Program-made: the position numbers and the translations under genes
In this document: one piece after another, positions 1 to 8,548 of the stretch
Numbering within the stretch: the first letter of the stretch is position 1
How the letters are laid out: each line of letters begins with the position of its first letter
The notes under the pieces: model-generated
The model's input: only the letters and a program-made list of their open reading frames with translations
What the model was told of the DNA's origin: nothing
The model's database searches: none
Source of the DNA: JAUXIQ01 sp030620925 [NCBI: Nitrospinota bacterium]
GTDB taxonomy: Bacteria; JAUXIQ01
NCBI GenBank assembly: GCA_030620925.1
Contig: JAUXIQ010000021.1
Location: forward strand, 1 to 12,396
Length of the DNA: 12,396 bases
Direction: 5' to 3'

Positions 1-330
1 ACTTACTCACCGGGGCACCTGAAGGTCAGGCCGACTCCGGACGGCAAGCTTCAGGGCTACCTCTACATGAACACCGTATCCTTGGTCAGTGGCTCGGGAT
101 GGCAGATGTGGTACACGGTAAGCATAACCGTGGAAGACGCTGCCGGCAATCGCAGTTTGCCCAGAGTGTTAAGGGTAAATTTCAGCGGCGAGAGGGAGAG
201 AGAGGTAAGGGAGTGGGAGAAGGCCCGGTTGGCCTCCATGGGGCTCGAGGCGACGCCCCGCCTGGGCCGAATGCATATCGAGCTGGTTCCGATCGGGGAT
301 GCGGTGGGGGCAGCAGACAATAGGCCCTAA
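1..330 (+). CDS. C-terminal part of a probable secreted or surface protein (partial)
   Basis: The reading frame is open from the first base to a TAA at 328-330, giving 109 residues with no upstream stop, so this is the 3' end of a longer gene. The segment around residues 40-62 (WYTVSITVEDAAGNRSLP) has the alternating hydrophobic pattern and the 'xVxDxAGN' turn common in bacterial Ig-like and fibronectin-like beta-sandwich repeats of exported proteins. It is followed by a charged stretch rich in Arg and Glu (about residues 65-80) and a short tail. No catalytic motif, membrane segment or cell-wall anchor is visible in this fragment. A strong terminator follows 55 bp downstream, so it is not co-transcribed with the next gene. 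The family assignment is only a resemblance and the function is unknown. Confidence 0.6.
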   Translation, partial: TYSPGHLKVRPTPDGKLQGYLYMNTVSLVSGSGWQMWYTVSITVEDAAGNRSLPRVLRVNFSGEREREVREWEKARLASMGLEATPRLGRMHIELVPIGDAVGAADNRP

Positions 331-384
331 CCCGGGGGCCGAAGACGGTCTGGAAGCAGGTGGGGATAGCTATAAATTTCAAGG

Positions 385-420
385 AAAAAAGGGGCGTACT
401 ATTCTCGTGCGCCCCCTTTT
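385..420. terminator. Rho-independent terminator, probably bidirectional
   Basis: GGGGCG (391-396) pairs with CGCCCC (410-415). The stem extends inward through T-A-C (397-399) against G-T-G (407-409, one G-T wobble), leaving a 7-nt loop. It is followed by CTTTT on the + strand and preceded by six As (385-390), which form a T-run on the - strand. It ends the partial gene at the window start and insulates the aminotransferase block. Confidence 0.85.
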
Positions 421-439
421 CATTTCTCATCGATTTTTG

Positions 440-468
440 TTTACAAAGGGGTCGGCAATCTGTAATAT
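440..468 (+). promoter_or_regulatory. Candidate sigma70-type promoter for the aminotransferase-serA block
   Basis: TTTACA (440-445, 5/6 to TTGACA) is followed after 17 bp by TAATAT (463-468, 4/6 to TATAAT). It lies just after the upstream terminator and about 155 bp before the first gene, giving a predicted leader of roughly 150 nt that contains the structure at 538-596. The match is by eye only. Confidence 0.4.
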
Positions 469-537
469 TTAGGACGTATTGTGCCCTGCCTTGAGTTCCG
501 TGCAGACTGTTTACTGAATGGCTGTAATCCGTTGATA

Positions 538-596
538 GATGGGGATCTCCGCCTCCCGGAGGAAATCGGGCGGGGGCGCTGCGTGCCGTCCCCATC
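538..596 (+). promoter_or_regulatory. Foldable 5' leader element of unknown class
   Basis: GATGGGGA (538-545) is perfectly complementary to TCCCCATC (589-596), enclosing 43 nt. Inside it, CTCCG (547-551) can pair with CGGAG (557-561), leaving a GC-rich second arm (about 566-588). The overall shape would be a closed multi-arm element. It ends 9 nt before the AAGGAGAGG Shine-Dalgarno at 606-614, so it could influence translation of the downstream aminotransferase. I do not recognise a named riboswitch consensus. The pairing is seen in the sequence; regulation is inference. Confidence 0.35.
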
Positions 597-623
597 GAAG
601 AGTTTAAGGAGAGGTCTCAGGCA

Positions 624-1778
624 TTGAAGAAGCTGACTTGCATAAAGGATTATCTGATGACGCCCGGCCCCACGCCCGTCCACCCCAGGGCGCTGGCCGA
701 GATGTCCAAACCCGTCATCCACCACCGCACCCCGGCCTACAACGAGATGTTTCAGGAGGTGCGCGACGGGCTTCAGTATCTCTTTCAGACCGATGACCCG
801 GTGATGGTTCTGGCGTCCTCGGGCACCGGCGGCATGGAAGGGGCGGTCAGCAACTTCCTATGCAAGGGGGACAAGGCGCTGGTGGTCAGAGGGGGCAAAT
901 TCGGGGACCGCTGGTCCGAGATATGCCGCTCCTTCGGAGTTGAGGCTATAGACCTGGAGGTGGAATGGGGCTCATCGGTGGAGCCCGACCGCGTGGCGCA
1001 CCTCATGGAGAAGGAAGGAGACGTGCGGGCTGTCCTGGTACAGGCCAGCGAGACTTCCACAGGGGCCTGTCACCCCGTGGACGCCCTGGGCCGGATCGTG
1101 GGACAGTATCCTGAGACATTGCTCATAGTGGACGGGATTACCGCCATCGGCGTACACGATATAAGGACCCGGGAATGGGGGCTGGACGTGGTGGTGACCG
1201 GCTCGCAGAAGGGCCTGATGATGCCCCCCGGGCTTTCGATGATCAGCGTGAGCGAGAAAGCCTGGGGCATGGCCGAGCGTTCCGACCTCCCCAGGTATTA
1301 CTTCGATCTCCGCAAGGAAAGAAAGAGCCTGAGCAAGAACCAGAACGCCTATACACCCGCCGTCTCTCTGATGGTGGGCCTCAGGGAGGTGCTGGCCGAG
1401 ATAAGAGCCGAGGGGCTTGAGAACATATTTCAGCGGCACGAGACGTTGGCCCGGGCCGCACGCGCCGCAGTGGAGGCCCTGGGCCTTGAGCTTTTCGCAA
1501 GGGGCATCCCCAGCAATGCCCTCACCGCCGTCTGCACGCCGGAGGGAATAGACGGGCAGGAAGTGGTGAAGACGCTGCGGGGAGAATACGGCGTCTCCGT
1601 GGCCGGCGGCCAGGAGAAGGCGAAAGGGAAAATATTCCGTATCTCACACATGGGCTATGTGGGGGCCTTCGACCTAATCACCGCCGTTTCGGCGGTGGAA
1701 ATGGGCCTCAAACAGATGGGTTATTCCCTTGAGCTGGGTGCCGGGGTGCGCGCCGCCGAAGAAGTGCTCATGTCCTAG
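624..1778 (+). CDS. Class V (PLP) aminotransferase, alanine/serine-glyoxylate aminotransferase type
   Basis: This 384-residue protein is a full-length fold-type I aminotransferase of the class V alanine-glyoxylate / serine-glyoxylate group. The N-terminal MTPGPTPV (12-19) is the family signature. [12 protein letters not shown] (66-77) is the phosphate-binding loop, ETSTG (143-147) contacts the cofactor, D170 in VDGITAIG should bind the pyridine nitrogen, and K196 in [11 protein letters not shown] is the expected Schiff-base lysine. The start is a TTG preceded by AAGGAGAGGT (606-615). An internal ATG at 657 with AAGGA before it is a shorter alternative but would cut the protein right at the signature. 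The gene lies 47 bp before serA, so a role in serine/glycine metabolism is likely. It may transaminate phosphohydroxypyruvate in place of SerC, as class V enzymes do in some archaea, or interconvert glyoxylate and glycine. Fold and chemistry are secure; the substrate is not. Confidence 0.92.
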   Translation: MKKLTCIKDYLMTPGPTPVHPRALAEMSKPVIHHRTPAYNEMFQEVRDGLQYLFQTDDPVMVLASSGTGGMEGAVSNFLCKGDKALVVRGGKFGDRWSEICRSFGVEAIDLEVEWGSSVEPDRVAHLMEKEGDVRAVLVQASETSTGACHPVDALGRIVGQYPETLLIVDGITAIGVHDIRTREWGLDVVVTGSQKGLMMPPGLSMISVSEKAWGMAERSDLPRYYFDLRKERKSLSKNQNAYTPAVSLMVGLREVLAEIRAEGLENIFQRHETLARAARAAVEALGLELFARGIPSNALTAVCTPEGIDGQEVVKTLRGEYGVSVAGGQEKAKGKIFRISHMGYVGAFDLITAVSAVEMGLKQMGYSLELGAGVRAAEEVLMS

Positions 1779-1825
1779 TGTAAGGGCGTAGGCCTGTCTG
1801 AAAGTGGAAATAGGGAAAGTTTACG

Positions 1826-3412
<1,587 letters not shown>

Positions 3413-3471
3413 ATACCCGCCTTCTTATACACCTTGTGTGGAATGTTTTGACGACTGAGTTGAGGTAAAGT

Positions 3472-4761
3472 ATGCCTACCGTGGCGATTGTCGGCGCCCA
3501 ATGGGGCGACGAAGGAAAAGGGAAAATTGTAGACGCCATCTCAGGGGAAGCTCAACTTATAGCCAGGTACCAGGGCGGGCCCAACGCCGGCCATACGGTG
3601 GTTATAGGCGAGGAGAAGTATATCTTCCATCACATCCCTTCAGGTATCCTGCGCCCCGGGAAAAAATGCGTGATCGGTAACGGGGTCGTGGTGGATATGC
3701 AGACCCTGGTTAAAGAGATAGAAGGCCTGGAATCCTGTGGTCTTACTATCCAGGGCAGGCTGTTCATAAGCGAGAGAGTCCACCTCATCTTACCCTACCA
3801 CAAGGTGCAGGACGTCGAGGCGGAGAATCGAAAATCGGAAAGTAAAATAGGCACCACCGGCCGGGGAATAGGGCCTACATACGCCGATAAGGCTGCCCGC
3901 ACTGGGATCAGAATGGGCGACCTTGCCGACGAAAAGCTTTTCGGTGAGAAACTGAGGAACTGCCTTGATGAAAAAAACGTACTACTGGAAAGGATATACG
4001 AAGTCCGGGGGCCCGGGTACCAGGAACTCTATGAAGAATACTTGAGCTTGAGCAGGAAAATCCGCCCCTATATCACCGATACCGGCGAAATGCTGCGTCA
4101 GGCCATCGCCCGCGGCGAGAACGTCCTGATAGAAGGGGCGCAGGGGACCATGCTGGACATCGATCAGGGGACGTATCCCTACGTCACCTCCTCTAATTCG
4201 ACCATCGGAGGCGCCTGCACCGGCCTGGGTATTCCCCCCAGCTCCATAAACTCGGTAATCGGGGTAATGAAAGCCTATACCACGCGAGTGGGTATGGGTC
4301 CATTCCCCACAGAGCTCAATGACAGCATGGGCGATTTGCTCAGAGATCGGGGAGGAGAGTACGGCTCGACCACCGGGCGTCCCAGGCGCTGCGGCTGGTT
4401 CGATGCGGTGGTGGTCGGACTGGCGGCGGAGCTCAACGGCCTGGACGGCCTGGCGGTCACCAAGCTGGATGTACTCGACCAGTGCCGGGAGATCAAGGTA
4501 TGCACCACGTACCTTCTTGACGGAGAGATAGTCGACCGGGTTCCGACTGACGCCGAAGCCCTGGCCCGCTGTGAGCCGGTCTATGAAACGCTGCCCGGTT
4601 GGATGTCAAATACAGTGGGTGTCAGAAACTGGGATCAGCTTCCGGAAGAAGCCAGGAGTTACCTGAGACGACTTGAGGAGATACTGCAGACCAGGATAGT
4701 GCTCGTCTCCACCGGCGCCGAGCGGGAGGAGTTGATCGACCTGAAATTCTCCTGGCTCTGA
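3472..4761 (+). CDS. purA: Adenylosuccinate synthetase
   Basis: PurA joins IMP and aspartate using GTP to make adenylosuccinate, the committed step from IMP to AMP. The 429-residue length is typical. The GTP-binding/catalytic N-terminus GAQWGDEGKGKIVD (8-21) carries D13, and NAGHTVV (38-44) carries H41, the two classical catalytic residues. GTTGRGIGPTYADKAARTG (about 127-145) binds IMP. EGAQGTMLDID (about 221-231), TTRVGMGPFPTE (about 270-281) and TTGRPRRCGWFD (about 299-310) complete the family pattern. The ATG at 3472 is preceded by TGAGG (3461-3465). It lies 59 bp after serA. The functional link to serine synthesis is loose, so shared transcription probably reflects a housekeeping operon. 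A weak hairpin follows the gene. Confidence 0.97.
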   Translation: MPTVAIVGAQWGDEGKGKIVDAISGEAQLIARYQGGPNAGHTVVIGEEKYIFHHIPSGILRPGKKCVIGNGVVVDMQTLVKEIEGLESCGLTIQGRLFISERVHLILPYHKVQDVEAENRKSESKIGTTGRGIGPTYADKAARTGIRMGDLADEKLFGEKLRNCLDEKNVLLERIYEVRGPGYQELYEEYLSLSRKIRPYITDTGEMLRQAIARGENVLIEGAQGTMLDIDQGTYPYVTSSNSTIGGACTGLGIPPSSINSVIGVMKAYTTRVGMGPFPTELNDSMGDLLRDRGGEYGSTTGRPRRCGWFDAVVVGLAAELNGLDGLAVTKLDVLDQCREIKVCTTYLLDGEIVDRVPTDAEALARCEPVYETLPGWMSNTVGVRNWDQLPEEARSYLRRLEEILQTRIVLVSTGAEREELIDLKFSWL

Positions 4762-4781
4762 ACGTGAAGACCGATGGGGAT

Positions 4782-4816
4782 AAAACCTTCCGCATTATCA
4801 CGCTTAAGGGGTTTTA
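4782..4816 (+). terminator. Possible weak terminator after purA
   Basis: AAAACC (4782-4787) can pair with GGTTTT (about 4810-4815), extended by two T-G wobbles, around a loop of nearly 20 nt. The U-run is only four bases and is part of the stem, so this is weaker than the other terminators in the window. Confidence 0.25.
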
Positions 4817-4892
4817 CTAACGGTCTCTCTCATGAGGGATGGATGCCGGGGAGAAGGGGGGCTGAGAGCACTCTAAACGAGGAGGCAAAGTT

Positions 4893-6326
4893 ATGGCATT
4901 GAGAACGGGAGATCAATACGCTGAAAAGCTGACCAAAATGCAGCCCAATGTCTACGTGGGTGGAAGAAAAATCACCAGGGATGACGAACTGTTGCAGCCC
5001 GCCATTAACACCATCAAGTTCACCTTCGCCGCCGCCACCGACCCTGAGTTTTCCGAGATGGCATGCGCCAAGTCGCACCTGACCGGGGAGACCATAAGCC
5101 GCTTCACCCACGTGCACCGCAGCATCGAAGACCTGATGGTGAAGCAGGAGATGACCCGCGTCCTGTGCCGGAAGGTGGGGGGCTGCATTCAGCGGTGCAT
5201 GGCCGCCGATGCTCTGAACGGTGTGGGCGTCGTCTCCAAGGAGATAGACGATGCCAAAGGGACCAATTACCATGACAACTTCCTGAAGTTCCTGGAATAT
5301 TACCAGAAAAACGATGTGGTGGGGAACGCCGCCCAGACCGACGTCAAAGGCGACCGCAGCAAACGGCCCCATCAGCAGGAAGACCTCGACCTCTACCTGA
5401 GGGTAGTCGAGCGCAAGTCGGACGGCATCGTGGTGCGCGGCGCCAAGGCGCATAACACCATCGCCCCCTACGCCGATGAGTTGATCGTGCTTCCCACCAG
5501 GAACCTGACCAAGGAGGAGGGGGACTGGGCGGTGGCATTCGCCATTCCGGCGGATACGGAGGGGGTCAAGCTCATTTGCCGTGTTAGCGCCCCCCGCCAG
5601 CGGCGCGAACTTAAAGCACCTTTCAACACTTACGGGATGGCCGATTCCATGACCGTTTTCGACGATGTGTTCGTTCCCTGGGAGCGGGTGTTCATGTGCG
5701 GCGAGTGGGAGTTAGGCGCCCGCCTGGCGCTCCTCTTCGCCAATTACCATCGGCACACCTACTGCGGGTGCAAACCCGCCGTAACGGATATCATTATGGG
5801 AGCGACGGCCCTGCTTGCGGAGTACAACGGCGTGGGGAACGCTTCCCACATCAGGGAAGAGATTTCCGAGCTGATGGTGATAGCCGAGCTGGTTTTTGCG
5901 GCGGGTATAGCGGCATCGGTTAAGGGGAAGGCCACCTCGTCGGGCATCTATGAGCCTGATTTCCTCTATTCCAATACCGGCCGGTACCTGGCGGGGAAGA
6001 ACATCTACCATGAGTACGATATCATGGCCGCCACCGCCGGAGGGCTTCCCGCAACCATACCCCCGGAGGATGATTTCCTGAACCCTGAGATATCCGAATA
6101 CCTCCACAAATATATCATGCGCAAGCCGGACGTCTCCTCTGAAAAGGTGCACCGTCTGTTCCGCTTCGTTTCGGATTTCTCATGTTCTGCCTTCGGTGGC
6201 GTCAATCAGTACGCCGGGGTACACGGAGGCGGTTCGCCCATCATGGAGAAGATAGGCATCAGGGCCAACTACGATCTCGAAGCCAGGAAAGATATGGTGA
6301 AGTACCTGGCCGGTATAACCGACTGA
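4893..6326 (+). CDS. 4-hydroxybutyryl-CoA dehydratase / 4-hydroxyphenylacetate 3-hydroxylase (HpaB) family flavoprotein
   Basis: This 477-residue protein spans the whole family. Characterised AbfD enzymes use FAD and a [4Fe-4S] cluster to dehydrate 4-hydroxybutyryl-CoA to crotonyl-CoA through a ketyl radical and also isomerise vinylacetyl-CoA; simple HpaB hydroxylases lack the cluster. All cluster ligands appear here: C98 and C102 (GGCIQRCMAAD), H286 and C293 in YHRHTYCGCK. Y290 and K294 also fall at the published His+4 and His+8 spacing of the Clostridium aminobutyricum enzyme (His292, Tyr296, Cys299, Lys300). FDDVFVPWERVF (256-267) is the usual flavin-side signature. The start has a strong GAGGAGG (4880-4886). 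It stands between purA and a hairpin-rich spacer and heads the acyl-CoA part of the window. Dehydratase/isomerase chemistry is well supported. The exact substrate is not, because no succinate-semialdehyde or 4-hydroxybutyrate genes are seen nearby. Confidence 0.88.
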   Translation: MALRTGDQYAEKLTKMQPNVYVGGRKITRDDELLQPAINTIKFTFAAATDPEFSEMACAKSHLTGETISRFTHVHRSIEDLMVKQEMTRVLCRKVGGCIQRCMAADALNGVGVVSKEIDDAKGTNYHDNFLKFLEYYQKNDVVGNAAQTDVKGDRSKRPHQQEDLDLYLRVVERKSDGIVVRGAKAHNTIAPYADELIVLPTRNLTKEEGDWAVAFAIPADTEGVKLICRVSAPRQRRELKAPFNTYGMADSMTVFDDVFVPWERVFMCGEWELGARLALLFANYHRHTYCGCKPAVTDIIMGATALLAEYNGVGNASHIREEISELMVIAELVFAAGIAASVKGKATSSGIYEPDFLYSNTGRYLAGKNIYHEYDIMAATAGGLPATIPPEDDFLNPEISEYLHKYIMRKPDVSSEKVHRLFRFVSDFSCSAFGGVNQYAGVHGGGSPIMEKIGIRANYDLEARKDMVKYLAGITD

Positions 6327-6361
6327 GAAGGCGTCGGGCCGGCTTTTTACAGGGGAAAATA

Positions 6362-6391
6362 GGGGCCGGATCCCCCAGGGGGTTCTGCCCC
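6362..6391 (+). terminator. Possible terminator hairpin after the AbfD-like gene
   Basis: An outer 5-bp GGGGC/GCCCC stem encloses a 4-bp CCCC/GGGG stem with a CAG loop. It is followed by GTTTATTAATAAATT, which is A/T-rich but has no clean U-run. It lies 36 bp after the stop at 6326. Confidence 0.4.
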
Positions 6392-6523
6392 GTTTATTAA
6401 TAAATTAAGGACATCTTGCGAAGGGGAGAGTCGCAATATGCCCCTGCCTTTATTTATCTATGGAAATCCGGCTCGTCTCAGAGGCATCCTCGAGAAAAAC
6501 CGGGGACCTAAGAAAAATTAGAG

Positions 6524-6552
6524 TTGACACCGATAACAGCGCATTATAGAGT
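6524..6552 (+). promoter_or_regulatory. Candidate promoter for the ferredoxin cassette
   Basis: A perfect TTGACA (6524-6529) is followed at 17 bp by TAGAGT (6547-6552) or at 15 bp by TATAGA (6545-6550). Predicted initiation is near 6558, at the foot of a 9-bp hairpin (6557-6579: TGGGGTGTA with TACGCCCCA, one wobble). The -10 is imperfect. Confidence 0.4.
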
Positions 6553-6687
6553 TGCGTGGGGTGTATTGGATACGCCCCAACTTGTCCGAATGGAAGGGAA
6601 CAGATTTAGGAAGGGGGAATTTCGACGTACCCCGCGGACGCCTGACCGCTGGACCTAAATTCCAAGGAATGTCTGGAGGGACAATGT

Positions 6688-7542
6688 ATGTGTGAAGGTT
6701 GTGAAATGTATGGGAAAGACGGGGGATACTGGTATTTGAACCCGGAAAACTTTGCACGGCGGATTTACAAATGGCGTAAGACCGCCGCCGACGCCAAGAC
6801 GGGTGCAGGGGAGAACCCCGCCGCCGAGGCCGGAGACGCCTCCATGATAGGTGAGATGGGCTCCATGGCGGCTGCCAACATAGACATGAAGGTGCTGGAC
6901 CCCGAACAGTACACCAGAAGGGTGGCGGAGGAAGGGAAAAAGTTCAGGGGTCTTGCACAGGTCATAATGCTGGAAGAAGCCCAGGAGATGATGGAGCTCT
7001 GCTGGCCTATTACCGCCATGACCTGCGCCTGCCGCCGCCAGACCAAGGGGGTCAAGGACGAAGAGAACTTCTCCTGCATGGGCATGGGCCCGGGCATGTA
7101 CAAGTGGGAGAGATGGCCGCAGATTTATCACGGCGGCGTGCAGTTTCTCACCCCGGATGAGGCCAAGAGTTTTCTGGCCAAGCTGAACAAGATAGGGCTG
7201 GTGCATATAGCCGAGACCCACGGAGCTCCTTACACGGGGGGCATCTGCAACTGTGAGATGCCGCTGTGCAGTCAGCTTCGGGCCAGGCTGGAGCACGACG
7301 TCCCCTTCTCGGTCAACAAGGGCCATTACCTCGCAGAGATAGACCCTGAAGCCTGCACCGGCTGTCTCCAGTGCATGACACGCTGCCACTTTGACGCCCT
7401 GCATCTTCATTCCGGGACGCGCACGGTGGCGGTCGACGCCTTCAAATGTTTCGGCTGCGGAAACTGTCGCACCCCCTGCCCGGCAGATTGCATATCCATG
7501 GTAGAGAGGGTCGAGGTACCGGCGGTTAAAGATATGTGGTAA
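6688..7542 (+). CDS. Cysteine-rich protein with C-terminal 2x[4Fe-4S] ferredoxin domain
   Basis: This 284-residue cytoplasmic protein is likely an electron-transfer or adaptor subunit. The C-terminus is a clear bacterial ferredoxin domain: C223-X2-C226-X2-C229-X3-C233 and C254-X2-C257-X2-C260-X3-C264-P. The first 220 residues are not a simple ferredoxin. They carry CEGC at 2-5, C105, CAC (113-115), C130, CNC (187-189) and C194, in a pattern (ICNCEMPLC) reminiscent of iron-sulfur proteins found beside anaerobic oxidoreductases, so another cluster may be present. Around residues 31-60 is an Ala/Gly-rich, low-complexity linker. ATG 6688 is set by GGAGGG (6675-6680); an ATG four bases earlier is followed by a stop after three codons. 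The next ferredoxin starts 16 bp downstream, so the two are almost certainly co-translated. I infer that it feeds electrons to or from one of the neighbouring acyl-CoA enzymes. Confidence 0.85.
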   Translation: MCEGCEMYGKDGGYWYLNPENFARRIYKWRKTAADAKTGAGENPAAEAGDASMIGEMGSMAAANIDMKVLDPEQYTRRVAEEGKKFRGLAQVIMLEEAQEMMELCWPITAMTCACRRQTKGVKDEENFSCMGMGPGMYKWERWPQIYHGGVQFLTPDEAKSFLAKLNKIGLVHIAETHGAPYTGGICNCEMPLCSQLRARLEHDVPFSVNKGHYLAEIDPEACTGCLQCMTRCHFDALHLHSGTRTVAVDAFKCFGCGNCRTPCPADCISMVERVEVPAVKDMW

Positions 7543-7558
7543 TAGAGGGAGGGAAATT

Positions 7559-7813
7559 ATGCCAGCTACCAGGACACTTCCGAAAATAGAGATAGAACAA
7601 GACAAGTGCATCAGCCCGCTCAAGTGCGGGAAATGTCTACAGGTATGCCCTACCGTGGTTCTGTATTCAATTCCCAAGCAAAATGAGAAATTCCACGAGT
7701 GCTCCTATGATGACTTCACGCTAGTAGTCAACAACAGGCCCGCCTGCCAGGCTTGCATGAAGTGCGTCGAAGTCTGTCCCGTGGATTGCATTAAGATAGA
7801 GTACGAGGGCTGA
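7559..7813 (+). CDS. Small 2x[4Fe-4S] ferredoxin
   Basis: This 84-residue protein is a soluble low-potential electron carrier. Cluster site one is C17-X5-C23-X2-C26-X3-C30-P; its first spacing is longer than the usual C-X2-C. Site two is the canonical C63-X2-C66-X2-C69-X3-C73-P, with a further C77. The roughly 30-residue insert between the two sites (31-62) is longer than in clostridial-type ferredoxins and includes C48. GGGAGGG upstream (7547-7553) gives a strong start. It lies 16 bp after the Cys-rich ferredoxin protein and 60 bp before the 215-residue protein. This placement suggests a dedicated carrier for the cassette, not the housekeeping ferredoxin, which is inference. Confidence 0.93.
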   Translation: MPATRTLPKIEIEQDKCISPLKCGKCLQVCPTVVLYSIPKQNEKFHECSYDDFTLVVNNRPACQACMKCVEVCPVDCIKIEYEG

Positions 7814-7873
7814 AAGGTTACTTTAAGTTTTTCAGAATACTCCAACAGTGAATGAATTGAGAGGAGGATTTTC

Positions 7874-8521
7874 ATGGTAATGGGAAAACCGGAGAAACCA
7901 TGGAATAATATCGCCCCCAAGCCGGATACCGACAGGCTGCTCACGCTTGACCCCCGGAACTTAGGGATGATAGAGAACGTGGGCGTCGGTGCTGAGTACG
8001 ACTTCGATGCCGATAGGGCGTTGATAGACGGCGTGACTGACAAGAACGATTTCCAGAGTCTCATCAAAGAGCTTACAGGCAAAGATGATAAGGCGACCAG
8101 GAAGCTGTTCTCCAACTTCGGCAAGGAACTCATGGCTAAAGTCGCTGAAGTGGGTGAGAAGAATAAGGACAGGGCCTGGGAGATGGTAGAAATCTGCGCC
8201 AAGCAGACGGGCCTCTCTTTTCCGCACCTGTTGCAGGTCTATGTGGAGCTGTTTACGCTCTGCTCCAGGCCCGTGGATAAATGGTCCATCGTCGAGAGCC
8301 ATATCCGCAAAATGCGTATTCAGCAGTATACCTGCAGCTATCTTAAAGCCCAGGAGGATGCAGGGCTGAGCACTGAAAAGCTCCCCTGTCAAGCCCTGTG
8401 TATTTCCGCCTTTGAACATGCCGCTAAGGAGAACAAAGTACCGGCAAAGGTGGAGTTGACCAAGCAGATTCCCAAAGACCAAGCCTGCGAGTTTACCTTC
8501 ACCGCACGCTACGAAGTGTAA
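7874..8521 (+). CDS. Uncharacterised Cys-containing protein, possibly related to the ATC-hydrolase (L-2-amino-thiazoline-4-carboxylate hydrolase) family
   Basis: I do not securely recognise this 215-residue protein. It is soluble, with no signal peptide or membrane segment. It has a polar N-terminus (1-45), a helical, charged middle (about 58-150) and a C-terminal third with C154 (QQYTCSYLKA), C172 and C176 (PCQALC) and C205 (KDQACEFTFTARYEV). The C-terminal layout, a Cys-X3-Cys pair, then about 28 residues, then an 'acidic-x-x-C-x-F-x-F' strand, resembles the ATC-hydrolase / DUF6125-like families often found in anaerobes. That is a recollection of pattern, not a search result. The ATG follows GAGGAGGA (7861-7868). 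It is the last gene of the cassette, 60 bp after the ferredoxin and just before a strong terminator, so it probably works with the two Fe-S proteins. Confidence 0.75.
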   Translation: MVMGKPEKPWNNIAPKPDTDRLLTLDPRNLGMIENVGVGAEYDFDADRALIDGVTDKNDFQSLIKELTGKDDKATRKLFSNFGKELMAKVAEVGEKNKDRAWEMVEICAKQTGLSFPHLLQVYVELFTLCSRPVDKWSIVESHIRKMRIQQYTCSYLKAQEDAGLSTEKLPCQALCISAFEHAAKENKVPAKVELTKQIPKDQACEFTFTARYEV

Positions 8522-8548
8522 ACAAACTTAATATAGGCCGATGCAGAG

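Larger units (their letters stand above)
6327..6687 (+). other. 361-bp intergenic spacer with several hairpins and a candidate promoter
   Basis: No credible gene lies here. From left to right it holds: a GGGGC/GCCCC stem (6362-6366/6387-6391) enclosing CCCC-CAG-GGGG (6372-6382), followed by an A/T-rich tail, a plausible terminator for the dehydratase gene; the inverted repeat TTGCGA/TCGCAA (6416-6421/6431-6436), whose loop can pair with CCCC at 6441-6444; a promoter-like TTGACA (6524-6529); a 9-bp hairpin (6557-6579); and the Shine-Dalgarno GGAGGG (6675-6680) of the next gene. Confidence 0.6.

Noticed and set aside
182-595. 137-codon - strand frame across the first spacer
   Set aside because: It runs through a strong terminator hairpin and a foldable leader and has a low-complexity, Pro/Arg-rich product.
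538-596. Assignment of the leader to a named riboswitch such as SAH, glycine or ZTP
   Set aside because: A few short strings resemble parts of those consensus elements, but the full conserved core of none could be traced, so it is left as unknown class.
6655-7677. Long open frame on the - strand (340 codons) opposite the Cys-rich ferredoxin gene
   Set aside because: It is a shadow of the + strand gene, which has two intact ferredoxin motifs and a strong ribosome-binding site. The - strand product has no recognisable domain.
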